Shown piece after piece: positions 18,134-23,244 of a stretch of 23,244 bases of DNA. Within the stretch, counting starts at the first letter, position 1. The number at the start of each line of letters is the position of its first letter. The stretch comes from Phaeoceros laevis (Eukaryota; Anthocerotophyta; Anthocerotopsida; Notothyladales): NCBI GenBank assembly GCA_049999765.1, contig JBNGIQ010009372.1:386040-409283 (forward strand), read 5' to 3'. A program made the translations under genes and the position numbers. The notes beneath the pieces were generated by a model. That model made no database searches. It was not told the DNA's origin and saw only the letters and a list, made by a program, of their open reading frames with translations.

Positions 18134-19896
18134 ATGAAGAAGAAGCTGGACACTCGCTTTCCTGCGGTGAGTCCCGGGCTGGGGATTTGTCCGTTTGCAC
18201 TGGGTGTGTGCAGTTGTGTTGAAGAAAGACTTTCTGAATCTTAGTCTGCACTTCGTTCCTTCTGCGCAGGCTCGGATTAAGAAGATTATGCAAGCCGATG
18301 AGGAGGTGGGGAAGATCGCCATGGCGACACCTGTTCTCATATGTACGACACTCCTAATCCGTTAACATCATGGTCGCTCTGTGTTAAGCATCCGCCCTCT
18401 TAGTTTTTTGGGTGGGCATGAGCTGATAAGGTTTGTGGTTGTGCTCGGATGCAGCCAAAGCCCTGGAGCTATTTTTGCAAAACCTATGTGATAAGACGTA
18501 CGAGATCACTTTGAAAAGGGGAGCCAAGACTATGAGCGCTCTTCACTTGTGAGTATCGCCCTCTGTTCTCTCATTTTGCACACAAGGGAAAGGATGAGAT
18601 TTGGTGCCCGCTATGGTAATTTGACCATAGTCTGTGCACCCAGAATGGCCGGTGCCTTTTTTGACGAGAGGGGACAATTGGAGCCAAAGACGATTTAGCC
18701 ACTGCGGGCGGGGATACTTAAGACCGGGCATATTCCCCTCCCCCAACCGTGGTTGGTCCAAGGAATGATCCTTTGTCCATAGATTGCAGCTTGATGGTTC
18801 CTCATTCGTTATTTCAATATCAGGCATGGTGCTGCGATTGGTGTATGCAAACTTGCATGGGTAGCCAGTGGTGGGACATGTCCTGATTGTGATGTGGTTT
18901 GGTGCCTGCAGAAAGCAATGCGTACAATCAAACAGTGTGTTTGATTTCTTACAAGAGATTGTGTCGAAAGTTCCTGATATTGCCACAGATGCCAATGGTG
19001 AAGAGAAGCATTCAGGTCGAAGGAGGTAAGGCATAACCATCAATCAGTCCTATGGGTTTGGTCTGCAGCAGCTAGAGTGCTGTAACACTGGCTGCGCTGC
19101 TACTGCTTGTTCCAAGTTTCTATTTGACAGGTGACTTATGTCCTTTGCGCCAAGATCTTTTGGTGGCACTCCAGCGTTTCTAAGTTGAGACCTTTGTCCT
19201 AACTAGTCCATTTTCCTTGCAGAAAAGCAGCAGACGGTGATGACAACGAGAGTGATGAGGAAGATGTGGTTAAGCGACCAAAATTGGTGAGTGCCACTGC
19301 AGATATCTGTTCATATGAGTGTCAAAAATTGCTCTTGAGTTCCTGAGTCGGAGTGGAACTCAAAGGGATTAATTCTTGTATCTTACGTGTATTGTCAGGA
19401 CATACAGCCGGGAGCAAGCAGAGGTCGCGGGCGAGGGAGGGGAAGAGGCCGTGGAAGGAATGGTTCAAGAGACAGGAATGGACCTGGAGCTGAGAAATCT
19501 GAAGAAGCAGATCTTGACACATTTGTGCAAGAAACTGACAAATTAGAAAAACCTTTCGAACCTGGAGCAGTAAAATCAGAAGACGAGATCAAGGAAGCTC
19601 CTGTTCTGGAATCTGTGAAGTCCCAACCAAGAAATTTTGACCTCAACATGGATCTGGACGAGAATGGGGAGGTCGCACCAGCACCAGCAGCAGAGGATGT
19701 CAAGGTACATCCAAAGGGCTGCTCCCAACCTGAACACGATGAGGCAGACGAGCAAGTAGATTCAGAGATGCAAGCGGATGGAAGGGATGTAGATGTAGAG
19801 CAGCATGTAGATATAGAAGCATTGAAGCTACAACTGGCCCAAGAAAGGCACCAACAGGAAGATGATTACGATTGTGAAGATGATGAGGATGGTTGA
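18134..19896 (+). CDS. NC2-alpha: Negative cofactor 2 alpha (DRAP1-like), six exons
   Basis: NC2-alpha pairs with NC2-beta (Dr1) through histone folds and binds TBP on promoter DNA, blocking TFIIA/TFIIB entry. Exons are 18134-18166, 18270-18342, 18455-18548, 18912-19025, 19223-19286 and 19399-19896. All junctions are GT-AG with matching phase, giving 291 residues. Residues 1-90 form the histone fold: MKKKLDTRFPA, ARIKKIMQADEEVGKIAMAT, KALELFLQNLCDKTYEITL, KRGAKTMSALHLKQCV and VFDFLQEIVSKVPDI. A basic GRRRKAADG and an acidic NESDEEDVV stretch follow. The last exon opens with an RG-rich run (SRGRGRGRGRGRGR) that is typical of plant homologues, then a FDLNMDLDENG segment with a DLN motif, and a Glu/Asp-rich end. 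The ATG at 18134 fits the conserved start of the family. A GTACAT inside the last exon near 19704 could be an alternative donor. Confidence 0.94.
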
Positions 19897-20440
19897 CTAA
19901 TTTTATTTGCGTATTGCTTGTGGGACTGTGTGGGACTGTTGGCGCTGGGCACCTACGGATAGCATTCCGAAATTGCGGCCTTCGCTGTTGGTGGCGGGGT
20001 CCAGGGGATCGGTGCTTGGAATTGTTCTGGGATTGCAGTCCGGTCAGCATTGATGCCCCTATTGGTGACCCGAGTTTGCATGCCAAGTCGAAGCCGTGGA
20101 TCATTCATCAACGGACCACCCAATTGCATAGCTTTTACCCTCGTACACCAAAGTTCTCACTTATTCTATGCCTGACAATCCTAGATGCAGCTCACTTGCT
20201 CAGAAGTGTATTACAAGCCGTTACCCCGTCATGTGTTTACCGCGCCTAGTTTTAGCCCCCTTTGTAGGATAACTTACAAAGGGAGTTTAGAAGTTATCCT
20301 ACCACCACCCTGCCAGGATAGCTGGCAGGGAAGGGCGGGAAGGTTAGACCTATTACGGGATGAACCGAAGTTATGTGCCGTGCAGCATCTAGGATGCCTT
20401 TTGTTACCTCGCACGTAGAAAAATATCTATCTATCTAAGC
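19897..20440. other. 3' flank of NC2-alpha with stacked hairpins
   Basis: CCCTTTGTA (20258-20266) pairs with TACAAAGGG (20275-20283). AGGATAACT (20266-20274) pairs with AGTTATCCT (20292-20300). CCCTGCCAG (20308-20316) pairs with CTGGCAGGG (20322-20330). All three stems are perfect 9-bp matches. The first two exclude each other. A short (ATCT)n run follows near 20424. The segment may be 3' UTR or a small element with a simple-repeat tail. Confidence 0.6.
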
Positions 20441-21720
20441 CCAAGAATGGTGCTTGAAATGCTCATCCAATAGATGAGCATCATCAAGGGAAATAGGAAG
20501 AAGCCAACCTGGAAAAGGATCCAGGATATCATTTCACAAAGGTGGTGCGGGTTGTCATGTGACAGGTGTGTGCACTAGGAAGTCACACAGGGGAAGGTTC
20601 CACACGTTGCACACAGTCATCTCAATCATGTCCGAAAAGAATATGTGCTCTGTCCATTGACGAGTGCACAAACCTCGTCTAGAGGATCCATCAACTCTCG
20701 CTTCAAAGACGCCTCCTCGACTTTCTATTTCCTGCGCTAGTCTCTGGCCAGGGAAGATGAAGTGACTGGAATCGTGTGCCTGACATGGAAACTCCGATCC
20801 GGCCAGAGCTCTGAACTGCACCCGCACTAGTACTACGTATTGGGCGCTCGTGCACTCCGATGAAATGATTTCTCTAAACTCTCTACCGGTTTACACCGAA
20901 TTCTCGCCTGCCATTTCAATCGTCAAGCATTCTTATGCAATGAGCGGGTGTAAACCCTGGCGAGGAATGTAGGTTGCTTTGCTGTATTGTAGGACAGCGA
21001 AATCGTCCATGGCGGCAGTGGTGAGCCAAGCAGCTCGCTGATCCCTCTTTCCTGTGGCACGGTCGTGCTAATCTTCCTTTGACACGCGCTTCGCATTCCA
21101 TGAGTAGATAGAATCTCAAGCTGCTGGTGCTCCAACTATGCGAGCTCCTGGAGTCTTAAGCTTACCGGAATTCTCCTCTTCAAATGTTGGTGTTTGAGGC
21201 TTCTGTCTGAGGTCACGGAGTTCCGGTTTGCAGTGCATTGCCTCTGCACAAGTGCTTTTGCCTCTGCACAGTGCCATGGCTGCTGCTCGGCTTTTCTCTC
21301 GGTTAGCACCAGCTCCCTCACTTCAGGGTACACCCGACCATTCTTCTCCAGATTGGTAGAGGTCCAGAATGCTGTCGGAGTGAAATCTTGGATCTAGCGT
21401 CAGTCATCTGCCAGATTCTGTATTCCAGTCGTCTAAGCACGGGCCGTGCCTGTACTCAGTACCTCTTGGTCGAGTGCCTCATGTTCACAATTAGGTGTGG
21501 ACCTTTTGGTGTCAAGAGCAGCCTTTCATGGTGTGCCTGCATTCTGGTGTTGCGTCTTGGGTATGCATATGTCAAGCTTGTCTTTCATCCTTCACCTACA
21601 TACACTTCCCCAATTTGGGTCATGGCGAACGCCGTGTGCAGGCTGGAAGTTTGACAAGTTGAAGTGGTTCAAGTGCAGGCTTCATGGGTTATCTATTATA
21701 CGAGGCAGGGTAGTGGCTTT
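20441..21720. other. Spacer with unidentified coding-like patches on the minus strand
   Basis: On the minus strand, 20827-20555 is open for 90 codons (it contains HFIFPGQRLAQEIESRGGVF). Positions 21333 to about 21240 read YPEVRELVLTERKAEQQPW, and about 21240-21120 in another frame read KPELRDLRQKPQTPTFEEEN before a stop. The latter two look protein-like and may be exons or the remains of one gene. I recognise no family. Confidence 0.22.
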
Positions 21721-22105
21721 CTAAAGAAATCTAGAAAGCCTCGGAGGTGTCCCGTGTTATGAGAGCCAGGTTCAAGATAGCCGCTTATCAGAAGAAAGCA
21801 GTGATAGAGCATCATGTAGTGCTACACTAACGCTACATGAGGACGCAGACTAAGCACAAGCGACTCGTCCATATTCTCAAGAGCACATTGTGATATACTT
21901 GGGGACTGTCGAAGCCAACAGGCTTGGGAATGTCTTTACATCGTTTATTATTCAGCACTGACTACTGACTGTACTGCCAGTAGATTCTATCCTTGACTTT
22001 TGTGCGTAACAGAATGGTACTCTAGCCCATGTTTCATTCTATGTTTCCAAAGTTCCAAACAGGTTCAACGTAGTCCCTAAAGGATGGGTTTTGTGGAGTT
22101 CACCT

Positions 22106-22145
22106 AGCTGGCCATGAGTTTGCATAGCTGGCCATGAGTGTGCTT
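22106..22145 (+). repeat. 20-bp tandem duplication
   Basis: TAGCTGGCCATGAGTTTGCA is followed directly by TAGCTGGCCATGAGTGTGCT. Confidence 0.85.
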
Positions 22146-22410
22146 GGCTCTTGCTTACCGATTTGACAACTGCAGCCACGTGACACTAGTCCATCAATGC
22201 TGCTGAAGATGGGCTTAATTCGGACATGCGCTCCCATGAAAGTAATGGGTACCATTTATGTGAACTCTTGAAAACTTTTACCGGCCAAAGTCTGGCCTTT
22301 TCAGCCATACACAAATTCTTGCCTTGGAAGGCAGCCGTGTACACATTCAATCTGGGTTAGGTGACTCCAAGGCTCAAATCTACAGGACGCCACGGTTTAG
22401 AATGTCGAGC

Positions 22411-22512
22411 CCCGGTTGGAGTTAAATGTTACATGGACACTTGTCCCGGTTGGAGTTAAATGTTACATGGACACTTGTCCCGGCTGGAGTTAAATGTTAC
22501 ATGGACACTTGT
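22411..22512 (+). repeat. 34-bp minisatellite, three copies
   Basis: CCCGGTTGGAGTTAAATGTT begins at 22411 and 22445, and CCCGGCTGGAGTTAAATGTT at 22479. The units are nearly identical, which implies a recent expansion. Confidence 0.93.
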
Positions 22513-23020
22513 CTCTGCTTTGGGTGGAATATGTTTATTCTAAGCCACAAGGTATATATGTTTTAGGGACTTTGTTCCAAGCAGCGCTAGTCAAAGTTGG
22601 ACCACTTCTTATTCACAAAAAACGGTTTTTGGTCATTCCAAACCACGTTTTGAACATATATACATATGTAACATGTTTAAAGATGTAAAGCTGGGTTTGA
22701 CATCAACTAATTATTTCAGGTATATGTTATGGTATTTGGTTATTGAATGCATCATGCATAATGCACCTTCCGATAAGGAGAAGCAAGCTTTTGTTTTAGA
22801 CCTTAATAAGGAACTATTCATCTATTAGACAATAGGTAACCTGAACTTATCATTTATGTTTTCATATTTGTTGCTCAATATATCTGGAAAACGCATTGTG
22901 CTAATCTTTCACCGCCCCGTGGTAGCAGGCATCGCTATAGAGCAAGTGGAAAAGAGCATCATCTATATTTAATGAATAACTCTAAAAAGGTTATTTCAGG
23001 TAACTAGAGCTAACATGTGC
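22513..23020. other. AT-rich spacer
   Basis: No gene, RNA or clear repeat is recognised here. Confidence 0.4.
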
Positions 23021-23150
23021 TAGGGCTGGTCTGGGGGGAGCATCCTAGGTGAAAAGGGGTTTGTGCACTCTTTGTGAAAAGGGGTCTGTGCACTCTTTGT
23101 GCACAAACCCCTGTTCAACCCGGCTGCGATCCCCAAACCTGCCCTAATAG
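23021..23150. mobile_element. hAT-like MITE, 130 bp
   Basis: The left end is TAGGGCTGGTCTGGGG. The right end, in reverse complement, reads CTATTAGGGCAGGTTTGGGG. The inner parts also pair: AGGGGTTTGTGCAC (23055-23068) with GTGCACAAACCCCT (23099-23112), so the whole element folds back. The flanks are ACATGTGC on the left and GCATGTGC on the right, an 8-bp target duplication with one mismatch, as expected for hAT elements. A 31-bp direct duplication (GTGAAAAGGGGTTTGTGCAC, then GTGAAAAGGGGTCTGTGCAC) sits at the loop. There is no coding capacity. Confidence 0.7.
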
Positions 23151-23244
23151 CATGTGCGACACCAAGGATTATCCACAATCCCTAGCCCACAACAAGGCAC
23201 AAGTCCCCACATTATAACACATCTTAGGAAGACAAGCACTGACG

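Noticed and set aside
18543-19043. 166-codon minus-strand ORF
   Set aside because: It runs antisense across two NC2-alpha exons and the intron between them and shows no family features.

Overview
This window is nuclear DNA from a land plant, probably not a flowering plant. The evidence is plant-type haspin, MED25, NC2-alpha and RluA-family genes, GT-AG introns of roughly 70-370 bases, and debris of PLS-class pentatricopeptide repeat (PPR) genes, a family greatly expanded in seed-free plants. A fern or lycophyte is a guess from PPR and repeat content, not a demonstration.

Layout. 1-490: spacer with a possible last exon of an upstream gene. About 487-3003: a foldback-like element with inverted arms of about 340 bp, carrying a basic 271-codon ORF. 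Its right arm continues into three direct copies of a unit of about 256 bp that contains PPR-derived sequence (2830-3600), followed by more PPR debris to about 3815. 4483-10584: a haspin kinase gene of at least 13 exons. Its last intron (7764-10449) contains a complete, intronless MED25 gene on the opposite strand (10374-8020). 10913-12194: a two-exon RluA-type pseudouridine synthase. 12195-18130: repeat-rich DNA with a possible solo LTR, minisatellites (one holding an assembly gap), a decayed PPR gene on the minus strand, AT-rich repeats, a tandem array of a unit of about 70 bp, and a 443-bp insert that splits that array. 18134-19896: a six-exon NC2-alpha (DRAP1) gene. 19897-23244: mostly non-coding DNA with alternative hairpins, short tandem repeats, unidentified coding-like patches on the minus strand, and a hAT-like MITE at 23021-23150.

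The main discovery is the haspin/MED25 nest. The haspin reading frame stops being recognisable after the exon ending at 7763. Its C-terminal exon reappears at 10450-10584, in matching phase and with good splice signals, beyond MED25. MED25 genes in plants normally have many introns, so an uninterrupted 784-codon MED25 inside another gene's intron, on the opposite strand, looks like an intact retrogene. The MED25 5' end, the haspin 3' end and the pseudouridine synthase 5' end are packed into about 540 bases, so their transcription must overlap or share a promoter region.

The genes do not form a pathway. Haspin acts on mitotic chromatin (histone H3 Thr3), MED25 and NC2-alpha act in RNA polymerase II transcription, and the RluA protein modifies RNA.
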